A stretch of 52,550 bases of DNA from JANMDU01 sp043777675. GTDB taxonomy: Bacteria > Pseudomonadota > Gammaproteobacteria > Burkholderiales > Burkholderiaceae_C. Both the position numbers and the translations under genes were made by a program. Shown here piece after piece: positions 33,792 to 41,676 of the stretch (position 1 is the stretch's first letter; each line of letters opens with the position of its first letter). The notes beneath the pieces were generated by a model. The model had not been told where the DNA came from, ran no database searches, and worked only from the letters and a program-made list of their open reading frames with translations. The stretch is from NCBI GenBank assembly GCA_043777675.1, contig JAYWHR010000027.1:1-52550 (forward strand), written 5' to 3'.

Positions 33792-34201
33792 GGCTGCCGT
33801 GCCTCGTGATCTGAGCTAGGCAAAGCGTCAGCAAGACAGGCAGCAGGCCACATGGCTCTGAGCACCAGCGCCGTCACCGCCAAGCCGAGCCACGTGGAAA
33901 TGAGCAACACACCAGCGAGCTTCCAGCCATATTGACTGAGCAGCCCCAAATGCACCATCACGCCCACACCCACGGGCACGAAGAGCAAAGACAAATGCGC
34001 CAGCAGCACCTCCGATGCCTCTCCCACCGACTGTGCGAAGCTTTGCTGAACCCAAGGCAGGAGCAACACGGCCACGAGCAGCAACATGCCCCACACAGGG
34101 CCGGGCAGCGTGAAGCCGACGGTGGTTTTCGCACCTCGCGCCAACAGCTCACCTGCAGCTTGAGCGCTGAGCAAAACGGCAAAACCAGTCAGCGCTTTCA
34201 T
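33788..34201 (-). CDS. lrgA: LrgA/CidA family membrane protein
   Basis: A 137-residue membrane protein with four predicted hydrophobic segments. The family block FTLPGPVWGMLLLVAVLL is present (P-G-x-x-x-G-M), and SLLFVPVGVGVMVHLGLL is typical for the third segment. It lies 7 nt after glcE and overlaps lrgB. It is the small partner of LrgB, and together they match the two halves of the plant glycolate/glycerate carrier. Confidence 0.9.
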   Translation of the reverse strand: MKALTGFAVLLSAQAAGELLARGAKTTVGFTLPGPVWGMLLLVAVLLLPWVQQSFAQSVGEASEVLLAHLSLLFVPVGVGVMVHLGLLSQYGWKLAGVLLISTWLGLAVTALVLRAMWPAACLADALPSSDHEARQP

Positions 34202-34208
34202 GGCTTGC

Positions 34209-35384
34209 TCAGATCACACCCAACCGACCAGGATTAAAAATGCCCGCTGGATCGAACTCTGTTTTCAATCGATGATGGATGTGCACCAACTGAGCAGCAG
34301 GCGCTGCAAAATGCTCTATTTTTACATCTTTTCGGCCAATAGCCGGCATAGAATATGCGTTAGATGCTACGAATAACATAGCACTTCCATTGACTTGCGC
34401 CACGCGCTCACGTAGGCGCTGCGCCTGCATGTTGCGCTCTAACGCAGGCGTGAACAGCCAGCGCTGGCCGCCCAGCCAATCAATCATCGTCTCGCCCAAG
34501 CCAAGCGGCGCGGTGGTTTGCGGCACGCTCAAGCGCCACAAATCATCGCCGCGCGCAAAGCCCTCTTTGAACCAAGGCAGTTGTAGATCACGTGCTGCGC
34601 TCCAATCGGCTAGAGTTTCGGGCGAATCCATACGCACGCCGCTCTCGTCTTTGCTTAAGCGCTGGCAAGCGGATTCCACAGCTGCCACGGCACCGCGCAA
34701 ACGCAGATAAAGCGTGGGCACGCTTTGATCAATGACCCACGAACTAGCGTTCAGCGGCAGGGGCTGCCCTGCCCATTCGTTACAGCGACGAATGGCTGTG
34801 GCCTCATCCATCTCGAAGCGCAACGTCGCCTCGGCTATCGCAGCCGGTAACACCTTGAGCGAGACTTGCGCGATCAGCCCGAGCGTGCCCATGCTGCCAG
34901 CCAAAGCGCGAGATACGTCATAGCCCGCCACATTCTTCATCACTTGCCCGCCGAATTCGAGTAACTCGGCTTTGCCGTTGACCAGATGCGCACCCAGCAC
35001 GTAGTCTCGTGCGCCACCCACGCAGGCGCGGGCGGGGCCAGCCAAACCCGCAGCGACCATACCGCCAACAGTGGCGTCAGGAGGTGCAGCAACAGGTGCA
35101 GAAAAGCCAAGATAGTGTGGCGGCTCGAAAGCGAGAGATTGACGTTTTTCCGCCAGAACGGCCTCCAATTCGCGCAGGGGCGTGCCCGCTTTGGCCGTGA
35201 TCACCAATTCACTGGGCTCATAGCTCACGATACCGCTGTGGTTACGCGTATCGAGGATGGGTAGCGCTGGGTCGAATGGCTCACCATAAAAATCTTTGCT
35301 GCCCCCGCCACGAATGCGCAGCGGCGCTTTGGCCGCATTTGCAGCTTGGATTTGATCAATCAGTGGAGCGAGCGTGTCTTGCAT
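34209..35384 (-). CDS. glcE: Glycolate oxidase FAD-binding subunit GlcE
   Basis: One of the two flavin-type subunits of glycolate oxidase. With the start at ATG 35384 it has 391 residues. The FAD-binding loop RIRGGGSKDFYG lies near the N-terminus and PPDATVGGMVAAGLAGPARA further on, and the C-terminus FDPAGIFNPGRLG is typical of the FAD_binding_4 family. A TTG at 35444 would add 20 residues and abut the upstream gene remnant. An insertion near the C-terminus (A-M-L-F-V-A-S-N-A-Y-S-M-P-A) comes from repeat copy R10. No glcD precedes it, although glcD is the usual first gene. Confidence 0.93.
   Translation of the reverse strand: MQDTLAPLIDQIQAANAAKAPLRIRGGGSKDFYGEPFDPALPILDTRNHSGIVSYEPSELVITAKAGTPLRELEAVLAEKRQSLAFEPPHYLGFSAPVAAPPDATVGGMVAAGLAGPARACVGGARDYVLGAHLVNGKAELLEFGGQVMKNVAGYDVSRALAGSMGTLGLIAQVSLKVLPAAIAEATLRFEMDEATAIRRCNEWAGQPLPLNASSWVIDQSVPTLYLRLRGAVAAVESACQRLSKDESGVRMDSPETLADWSAARDLQLPWFKEGFARGDDLWRLSVPQTTAPLGLGETMIDWLGGQRWLFTPALERNMQAQRLRERVAQVNGSAMLFVASNAYSMPAIGRKDVKIEHFAAPAAQLVHIHHRLKTEFDPAGIFNPGRLGVI
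34342..34383 (-). repeat. 42-nt dispersed repeat, copy R10 (inside glcE)
   Basis: TGCTAT, GTTATTCG, TAGC, 24 nt ending GCCGGC, then TATTGGCCG. It is the only in-gene copy that is not in a signal peptide; it sits before the last 40 or so residues of GlcE. The frame is the same as in the other in-gene copies. Confidence 0.85.
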
Positions 35385-35440
35385 ACCTGCATGGTACTGC
35401 TCAAACGCATCCGTCAGGGCTCGCCCCGCGTGAAGTTTGT

Positions 35441-35689
35441 TCAAGCTGCTTGTGAGCTCGGGGCCAATGCTTCTTTGGAAAAGCCTGCAATCCGCTTGTA
35501 TTCCTCGGAAAACTGACCCAATTGCGCTTGGCTGATAACGTCGTCAATATGCGTGAAAGGCTTGCCGCCAGAGAGCTCGTCCACATGCGAGTTGATGAAA
35601 TCAGGTGGGTGGCTGCGATTGGTCAGCACAATTTTTGTGGTGGTGGGGCGACGTTTTTCTTCGTACGCATGCAGAGCCTGCGAGCGCGC
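35441..35689 (-). pseudogene. 3' remnant of a flavin-dependent monooxygenase gene
   Basis: An open stretch of 82 codons with no good start codon ends at a TGA just before glcE. It reads YEEKRRPTTTKIVLTNRSH, PPDFINSHVDEL, IDDVISQAQLGQFSEEYKR and IAGFSKEALA. This resembles the C-terminal end of class A flavin monooxygenases (the Y-x-x-x-R-R-P-x-T, NR-x2-PP-x2 and YK-x-x-AG blocks). The FAD- and substrate-binding parts are missing, because the upstream side runs into the 3' end of the histidine kinase gene. The identification is by eye. Confidence 0.6.
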
Positions 35690-35705
35690 CTAGGGTTGCC
35701 CCATC

Positions 35706-38700
35706 TCAGGCAGCTCGTCGAAGCGCAAGCCCTTGTGCTGCGCGGCGCAACCCCTCTACCAAAGCGGCTGGACGCACGGGCTTACTAACATAATCATCCA
35801 TGCCTGCGGCTAAGCAAATTTCTCGATCCCCTTCCAAGGCATTGGCTGTCATCGCCAAAATCCACGGGCGTACTGGGCTCGGATACTGGCTGCACAGTTC
35901 GCGACTGGCAGCCAAGCCATCAAGCACAGGCATTTGCACATCCATCAAAACCACATCGATGGGCTGATCTTCACCGATGGCCTGGACCACTGCATCTAAT
36001 GCCTCTTGTCCATTTGCAGCAACGCTTACTTGATAACCTAAGCCATTCAAAATTAATGAAGCGACGCGTTGGTTCACCAAATTATCCTCAGCTAGCAGAA
36101 TGCGCAATGGCATTTCGTCGGCTAAACGAGATGCCTTGGCTGAAGGCTGTGCGCTCAGAGCTGCCGGTCGAGATGATGCGCCCAATGCGCGGCGATCAAA
36201 TAGCCTGAGCAGCGCATCTTGCAATGCGGCTGCCTTGACGGGCTTTGACAAAGTTTGAGCAACGCCCAAGCCCGCGCTGCGCTCCACGCCGCCCGTACCA
36301 CTGGAGCTCAAAATCAAAACGGGCAATTGCGCTGCGCTCAATCGCCTGCGGATCTCCGCTAACAAGGTGTAGCCATCCATGATGGGCATATGAACATCGA
36401 GAACAGCAGCGTCAAACACTTCGCCGGCGTCAAGCCAAGCTAATGCTTGTTGACCCGAGGCGGCAGCGCGCGGCTGCATGCCCCAACGCGTCGTTTGCAG
36501 GGTCAATATTCGGCAGTTGGTCGCGTTGTCATCCACAACCAACAACCGCCTTCCTTCTAGGTGGTTGGTATTACGTCCGTGATAACTGCTAGGCACGCGT
36601 GGCACCACTTCGCAAGGAATCCTGAACTGAAAGCTCGAACCCTCGCCCGGCTTGGATTCGACCCAAATACTTCCGCCCATGAGTTCAACAAGGCGCTTGC
36701 ATATCGCAAGGCCCAAGCCCGAACCGCCATATTGCCGCGTGGTTGAAGCATCCACTTGACTGAACACTTGAAACAAGCGCTGCATACGATCTGCCGGGAT
36801 GCCGATTCCGCTATCGCGTACCGTGCAATGCAATTGCAACTCTCCAGTCACCGAGTCGCGGTCACAGGCAAGCGACACCAACACTTCGCCATGATGCGTG
36901 AATTTGATAGCGTTGTTGATCAGGTTGATAAACACCTGACGCAAGCGGGTCACATCGGCGGAAATGACACGCGGCACTTCGTCTTCAATCCAATAGAGCA
37001 AATCCAAACCCTTAGCCAGCGCCGCACCACTGGTGATATCTAGCGCTCCTTCAATGCACGCCGCCAAATCGACGGGCAGGCGCTCTAACTCCAAGTGCCC
37101 TGATTCAATTTTAGAAAAATCCAGAATGTTGTTGATCAGCCCAAGCAATGCATCTCCACTGGTGCGAATGGTGTCTGCGAATTCACGCTGTGCAGGGGTC
37201 AGCGCAGTCTCTAGTAGCAGATCACTCATCCCGATCACAGCATTCATCGGGGTGCGAATTTCATGGCTCATATTTGCCAAAAATTCAGCTTTGGCTTGCT
37301 CGCCAGCTAAGGCAGCATCTTTGGCGGCAATCAGGGCTGCTTCGTCGCGCTTGCGCTCCGTGATGTCGCGCCCGATTCCCAGCACGCCGACGCACTCGCC
37401 TTTGGCATTACGCATTGCCACCTTGATGAGCTCGGAGTACCCTTGTACTGACTCGCCGCGTCTGAAAATCGGCTCTTGGTACACTATGGGTCCATTAGCT
37501 ACCATGGCTTGGCGGTCGCGTTCAAGGAATCCGTAGGAACGTTGTTGTCCAAATAGCTGCTCTGCTGTTTTACCGATCATCTCTTCCTGCGTCATGCCAT
37601 GGTGGTGGCAATACGATGGGTTGCACAGCAAATACACGCCGTTGTCATCCTTAAGCCAAATCCAATCGGGCAAGGTGTTGATCAACGTGCTCAACTGAGC
37701 TTGCTTTTGTTTGAGTTCTTCTTGCGCATTGAGATAGCCAGTCACATCAGAAAAAGTTCGTACAGCGCCTCCATCGGCCAGCGGCTGCGTCATGACTTCC
37801 ATCGTGCGCCCTAACGATTTACGCAGATAGATCACAGATTCGGATGACGACTGTGCATTCTGACCTAAGCCTAAACCTAAGGCTGCTCGTGCAGCACTCA
37901 TCCAAATAGCAGGGCCCGTCGAAGGTAGCCCCTCGCCTCGAGCCCAACGCGCATTGGCGTCATCGGTTACAAACTTAGCATCGGCTGTGAAATCGCCCCG
38001 CGTAATTTGTATCTTGGCTAACTCCTCGATGGTGGGCTGAGTTGCCATCAGTTCTTCTGAAAAATTAAGCAGTTCGCGATAGCGTTTGTTTGAATTAGTT
38101 ATCCTGCCTTCAGCATTGATCGTTGCTATGCCTTGGCTCATGTGATCCATCGTCAGGCGAAGAGTTTGCGACTTTGCCGCCAGCTCTTGCTCGGCATTTA
38201 AATAGGCGGTCACGTCGGAATAGGTGCGCACCACGCCGCCATCCGCTAATTTAACAGTCGCAATTTCAAGCATGAGGCCGATGTTGTTACGTCGAAGATA
38301 GGTGCCTTCATCGAACTCGTTTTTGGCATCCAACGCCATGCGGCGACGCAGTGATTGGGCATGCTCTGGATTCAACGCAGCATCGTCGAAATCGCCCCGC
38401 TTTTCTTGATACGCGAGTATGTCACTTGCTTGAGGTTTAGTATCCAACAAGGATTTCGGCAAATCCAAAAGTTCAAGCAACCGTTGGTTATAAAGGACGA
38501 TTCGTCCCTGTGCATCAACACGTGCTATCCCACGGCCCGCGTTATCTAACGTGATCTGCAGCGCCTCCGTTCTCTCTTGCAGAAGCACCTGAGTCTGTAG
38601 TGCAGCCTGCTCTGCGAGAACACGTACTGTAATGTCCTCTACCGTTCCCTCGTGATACAAGAGATGTTCTGCTTCGTCAGTGACAGCGTGCGCGTTCTCA

Positions 38701-38984
38701 CTGATCCAAAAAATCTCACCATTGTCTCGGCGCATTTCAGATATGAAATTTCGCAGACTACCTTGCTCCAAGAGTAACCGCCTGAATTCTTGCCGCCGAC
38801 CGGGGTCGGCATACCAGCCCGAAGCCTTCGATTTATCCATCGATAGCATCTGCGCTTCGGACTCAAAGCCGAACAACTTAGCCATCGACAGATTAGCTCG
38901 AAACTGCTTCCCATGAGCATCCGTCCGGTAAGCACCGATGGATAGCAATTCAAAGAGGCTTGAAAAATCGTGATCGGACAACAT
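35706..38984 (-). CDS. Hybrid sensor histidine kinase with four PAS-type domains and two receiver domains
   Basis: A 1092-residue signalling protein without visible membrane segments, so probably cytoplasmic. Order: PAS (about 5-125), two PAS-like domains (140-265 and 275-420), PAS/PAC (430-545) and HisKA with H574 in NMSHEIRTPM. The ATPase domain follows (NLINNAIKFT 687-696, DSGIGIP 724-730, GGSGLGLA 753-760), then two receivers with D863 (VLDVHMP) and D1015 (LMDVQMP). The second and third PAS-like domains end in nearly the same phrase (LADGGVVRTYSDVTAYL and LADGGAVRTFSDVTGYL), evidence of internal duplication. No Hpt domain or response regulator is adjacent. The signal is unknown. Confidence 0.93.
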   Translation of the reverse strand: MLSDHDFSSLFELLSIGAYRTDAHGKQFRANLSMAKLFGFESEAQMLSMDKSKASGWYADPGRRQEFRRLLLEQGSLRNFISEMRRDNGEIFWISENAHAVTDEAEHLLYHEGTVEDITVRVLAEQAALQTQVLLQERTEALQITLDNAGRGIARVDAQGRIVLYNQRLLELLDLPKSLLDTKPQASDILAYQEKRGDFDDAALNPEHAQSLRRRMALDAKNEFDEGTYLRRNNIGLMLEIATVKLADGGVVRTYSDVTAYLNAEQELAAKSQTLRLTMDHMSQGIATINAEGRITNSNKRYRELLNFSEELMATQPTIEELAKIQITRGDFTADAKFVTDDANARWARGEGLPSTGPAIWMSAARAALGLGLGQNAQSSSESVIYLRKSLGRTMEVMTQPLADGGAVRTFSDVTGYLNAQEELKQKQAQLSTLINTLPDWIWLKDDNGVYLLCNPSYCHHHGMTQEEMIGKTAEQLFGQQRSYGFLERDRQAMVANGPIVYQEPIFRRGESVQGYSELIKVAMRNAKGECVGVLGIGRDITERKRDEAALIAAKDAALAGEQAKAEFLANMSHEIRTPMNAVIGMSDLLLETALTPAQREFADTIRTSGDALLGLINNILDFSKIESGHLELERLPVDLAACIEGALDITSGAALAKGLDLLYWIEDEVPRVISADVTRLRQVFINLINNAIKFTHHGEVLVSLACDRDSVTGELQLHCTVRDSGIGIPADRMQRLFQVFSQVDASTTRQYGGSGLGLAICKRLVELMGGSIWVESKPGEGSSFQFRIPCEVVPRVPSSYHGRNTNHLEGRRLLVVDDNATNCRILTLQTTRWGMQPRAAASGQQALAWLDAGEVFDAAVLDVHMPIMDGYTLLAEIRRRLSAAQLPVLILSSSGTGGVERSAGLGVAQTLSKPVKAAALQDALLRLFDRRALGASSRPAALSAQPSAKASRLADEMPLRILLAEDNLVNQRVASLILNGLGYQVSVAANGQEALDAVVQAIGEDQPIDVVLMDVQMPVLDGLAASRELCSQYPSPVRPWILAMTANALEGDREICLAAGMDDYVSKPVRPAALVEGLRRAAQGLALRRAA

Positions 38985-39071
38985 GGCGTTGATCGCGGAT
39001 ATGCAATGTTAGGTTAGCCTACTAAGCAGTGAAGCGTCATGTACGATTAAAACTCCAAACCGTGATAAATT

Positions 39072-39854
39072 TTATCCAACAACAGAGACTTGCGCCAGCC
39101 CCCCATCGACGATGAGGTTATGCCCGGTGATGCCTTCAGAATCATCGCTTGCTAAAAACAAGGTGGGCTTAGCCACGTGGATGGATTCCAAGCGGAATTT
39201 CAAACATTGCAATTCGATGAATTTTTTGTCTTCTTCCGGGTTTCGCCACAGCTCACTTTGGCGAGCTGTGACGATGGCTCCGGGTACAAGAGCGTTAACT
39301 CGGATGCCAAATTCGCCCAGCTCTCGCGCGAGGCTTCGCGTCATGCCGGAAATCGCTGCTTTGCTGGAGGTATAGCCGATGAGATTGGGCCGGCCACGCA
39401 TCCAACTGATGCTGCCCATATTGATGATTGATGCTTTTACATTCGCCGCTTGTGCGCGAGATGCTATCGTTTGTGTAGCAAATACTTGATGCCGTAAATT
39501 GATATTGAGGCAATTGTCCCAATACTCAGGTGTTAGCTCTTGCAAGGAATGGCGGTCGTCACGCCCTGCGTTATTCACCAATACTTGGATCGCGCCAAAT
39601 TTGTCACAAACGCGGTTCAGCATGGCTTGCAGCGCAGGAATATCCCGCACGTCGCAGGGCTCGTAATATGGCGCAGCGTGGCCTGCTTTCGTGATCTCTT
39701 CAATCAATGCATCACCGCCGCTGGGTTTCGTGCCATTGAACGCAACGATACTACCTTGCGCTGCAAACGCTCGGACGATTTCCGCGCCTATGCCTGAGCT
39801 ACCGCCAGAGATGAAGACGACTTTGTTTTTCAATGAGGGGTAGAGCGTGAGCAT
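39072..39854 (-). CDS. SDR-family oxidoreductase, probable sugar dehydrogenase
   Basis: A classical short-chain dehydrogenase of 260 residues. The NAD(P)-binding motif is GGSSGIGAE (about 17-25), NNAGRDD follows, and the catalytic Ser-Tyr-Lys lies in MGSISWMRG and GYTSSKAAI. It is last in the leftward sugar-acid operon, 5 nt after the SMP-30 gene. In such operons an SDR of this type oxidises an aldose to its lactone or acts on a later keto acid. The exact substrate cannot be told. Confidence 0.88.
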   Translation of the reverse strand: MLTLYPSLKNKVVFISGGSSGIGAEIVRAFAAQGSIVAFNGTKPSGGDALIEEITKAGHAAPYYEPCDVRDIPALQAMLNRVCDKFGAIQVLVNNAGRDDRHSLQELTPEYWDNCLNINLRHQVFATQTIASRAQAANVKASIINMGSISWMRGRPNLIGYTSSKAAISGMTRSLARELGEFGIRVNALVPGAIVTARQSELWRNPEEDKKFIELQCLKFRLESIHVAKPTLFLASDDSEGITGHNLIVDGGLAQVSVVG

Positions 39855-39859
39855 GAGTT

Positions 39860-40771
39860 TCAGTTCAAATAAAAATTCACAGGCATGCCGGCGACGCGCA
39901 CACGCATGCTGAACACACAGCCCATCTGTGGCTCATGCAAAATCTCTTCTTCGCTGCGATTGTGTCTCGCGCTGGTGAGGTACAGAGTCTGCATATCGTC
40001 ACCGCCGAAAGCGGGCATGGTACAAGTGGTTATCGGTGCTTCGATACTTTGCAGCTCTTGACCGCTTGATGAAAGTTGCACCACACGTTTGCCTTCAAAC
40101 ATCGCCACCCACAGATTGCCCTGCACATCTACGGCAGCGCCATCGGGCCTGCCACCGTAACCTCCATTAGAGGGCATACCGCTCACCCAGCCTTGCGGTT
40201 TGGCAGCGAATTGCTTGAAGACGCGCTGGTGCTTCATTTCGCCACTCGCAGAATCAAAATCCCAAGCCCAAATCGTGTGGTGCGGGGTATCCGCCCAATA
40301 AATCGTCTTGCTATCCGGCGAGAAAGCCAAAGCATTGGCCACAACAGCATTGCCTTGCTTGAGTTGCAAAGTTTGCCCATCCCAGCAATACAATTTTGCG
40401 CTGGGAGAAGTGCGCGGCTCAAACATCGTGCCCACCCAAAAGCGTCCAGCGGCATCACATTTCCCATCGTTGCTGCGCGTAGTGTTGGCATCGTGATCAA
40501 TCATAGCCAGCAGCGTCAACTCACCATTCCACGCTTGCGCGCGCACGATGCGATCGCGCAACGCGATGATGAAGCCACCACTTTTAGCTGGCGCAAAACA
40601 GCCGGGCTCGCTGGGCATCTCCCAGGTATGCACATCGCCCATAAACGGATTGAGCCGATGCACTTTGCAGCCGGCAATATCGGCCCAATACAGCATCTGC
40701 TCTTGCGGATGCCAAAACGGGCTTTCACCGAGAACGGAAGGCATAGTGGTGACTTGATTCCAAGTATTCAT
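39860..40771 (-). CDS. SMP-30/gluconolactonase family lactonase
   Basis: A six-bladed beta-propeller hydrolase of about 303 residues that opens sugar lactones to aldonic acids with a bound divalent metal. GESPFWHPQEQMLYWADI holds the metal-binding glutamate. TRSNDGKCDAAGRFWVGTM and NALAFSPDSKTIYWADT carry the further Asn/Asp ligands, and GRPDGAAVDVQGNLWVA completes the pattern. ATG 40771 was chosen. The frame is open further up to 40819, but that overlaps the aldose epimerase gene. Confidence 0.92.
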   Translation of the reverse strand: MNTWNQVTTMPSVLGESPFWHPQEQMLYWADIAGCKVHRLNPFMGDVHTWEMPSEPGCFAPAKSGGFIIALRDRIVRAQAWNGELTLLAMIDHDANTTRSNDGKCDAAGRFWVGTMFEPRTSPSAKLYCWDGQTLQLKQGNAVVANALAFSPDSKTIYWADTPHHTIWAWDFDSASGEMKHQRVFKQFAAKPQGWVSGMPSNGGYGGRPDGAAVDVQGNLWVAMFEGKRVVQLSSSGQELQSIEAPITTCTMPAFGGDDMQTLYLTSARHNRSEEEILHEPQMGCVFSMRVRVAGMPVNFYLN

Positions 40772-40779
40772 GGTATTTT

Positions 40780-41634
40780 TTAGGGTGCGCTGACAGCGAT
40801 TTGCATCGAGACCTGCCATGATTGTCCAGCTTCCAGAGTCACCACGCCACGCGCCACAGATTCTTTTAAATTCCCTGCATTCATCGCATTGTTCGCATGA
40901 CTCACAGGCTCAATGGCTACAAAGTCTTTCTCAGCGTTCGTAAAGACGACAAGACGGCGCATATCTGAGCTGATGTCAATGCGCATCGCTTCATCTTGCA
41001 ATACAGCTTTGCCCTGCCAACCTTCAAAGCAGTTATCTACAGCCAGAGAAGCGCAATCTTGGTTCAGCCCTTTGCTGCCCTGCAAATCAGTGGGAAGTTT
41101 TTCTGCGCTCATCTGCCAGATGCCGGTGGCTTCAAGAGCAATTTGGGATTTTGCGCGCTTCACAAAATAAGGATGCCACCCGAGCCCTACAGGCGCAGCT
41201 TGCGCCGATTGGTTGGTGATACTCATCGTCATTTCAAGCGCATTGCCATGCAAGCGGAAAGTCTGCGATGCATCAAAAGCAAAAGGCCAAGTGCGATCCG
41301 CTGCATGCTCCAAGCTGAGCATGCAAAAATTCTCGGAATGCTCCAGCACTTGCCATGCGCGCTGCCAACCAATGCCATGAATGCTGTGCTCCTCTCCTGC
41401 AAAATTTTTTACCAAGGGGTGGCTTGTGCCATTCCAGATCAGCTTGGCATGCGCCACACGGTTGGAGAAAGGGATGAGCGGATAGCAGGCTGATAAGCGA
41501 ACATTTTGCAAACTGCCCGCAGGGCTGGAACGCAGCACGGGCAGACCTCGCCACCACAATCCTTCAACTGAGCCACCCACATCCGGGCGTAGATGGACGA
41601 GAAGATCATCCGATTTTATTGCTACACTATTCAT
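40780..41634 (-). CDS. Aldose 1-epimerase family protein (mutarotase-like)
   Basis: A 284-residue galactose mutarotase-like protein. RLSACYPLIPFSNRVAHA and EHSIHGIGWQRAWQV carry the conserved Arg and His, GLGWHPYF the second conserved His, and FVAIEPVSHANNAMN the catalytic Glu block. It would interconvert the anomers of the incoming sugar so that the dehydrogenase can use them. The ATG at 41634 lies inside repeat copy R11 (read antisense), so the present start may have been created by the repeat. Confidence 0.88.
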   Translation of the reverse strand: MNSVAIKSDDLLVHLRPDVGGSVEGLWWRGLPVLRSSPAGSLQNVRLSACYPLIPFSNRVAHAKLIWNGTSHPLVKNFAGEEHSIHGIGWQRAWQVLEHSENFCMLSLEHAADRTWPFAFDASQTFRLHGNALEMTMSITNQSAQAAPVGLGWHPYFVKRAKSQIALEATGIWQMSAEKLPTDLQGSKGLNQDCASLAVDNCFEGWQGKAVLQDEAMRIDISSDMRRLVVFTNAEKDFVAIEPVSHANNAMNAGNLKESVARGVVTLEAGQSWQVSMQIAVSAP

Positions 41635-41661
41635 AGCATACTATGTAATAAATACGCCGGC
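41620..41661 (+). repeat. 42-nt dispersed repeat, copy R11 (start of the epimerase gene)
   Basis: On the plus strand TGCTAC, 8 nt, TAGC, 24 nt ending GCCGGC. It bridges the gap between two leftward genes and covers the first five codons of the aldose epimerase, which is read antisense to the repeat. This sets it apart from copies R1, R4, R6, R7 and R10. Confidence 0.82.
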
Positions 41662-41676
41662 TATATGCTGCTTTTA

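Noticed and set aside
35522..35793. Plus-strand open frames opposite the monooxygenase remnant
   Set aside because: No family resemblance; they exist because both neighbours are GC-rich genes read the other way.
39462..39479. Partial match to the dispersed repeat (TGCTAT, 8 nt, TAGC) inside the SDR gene
   Set aside because: The 24-nt second half ending GCCGGC is missing and the reading direction and frame differ, so it is more likely chance.
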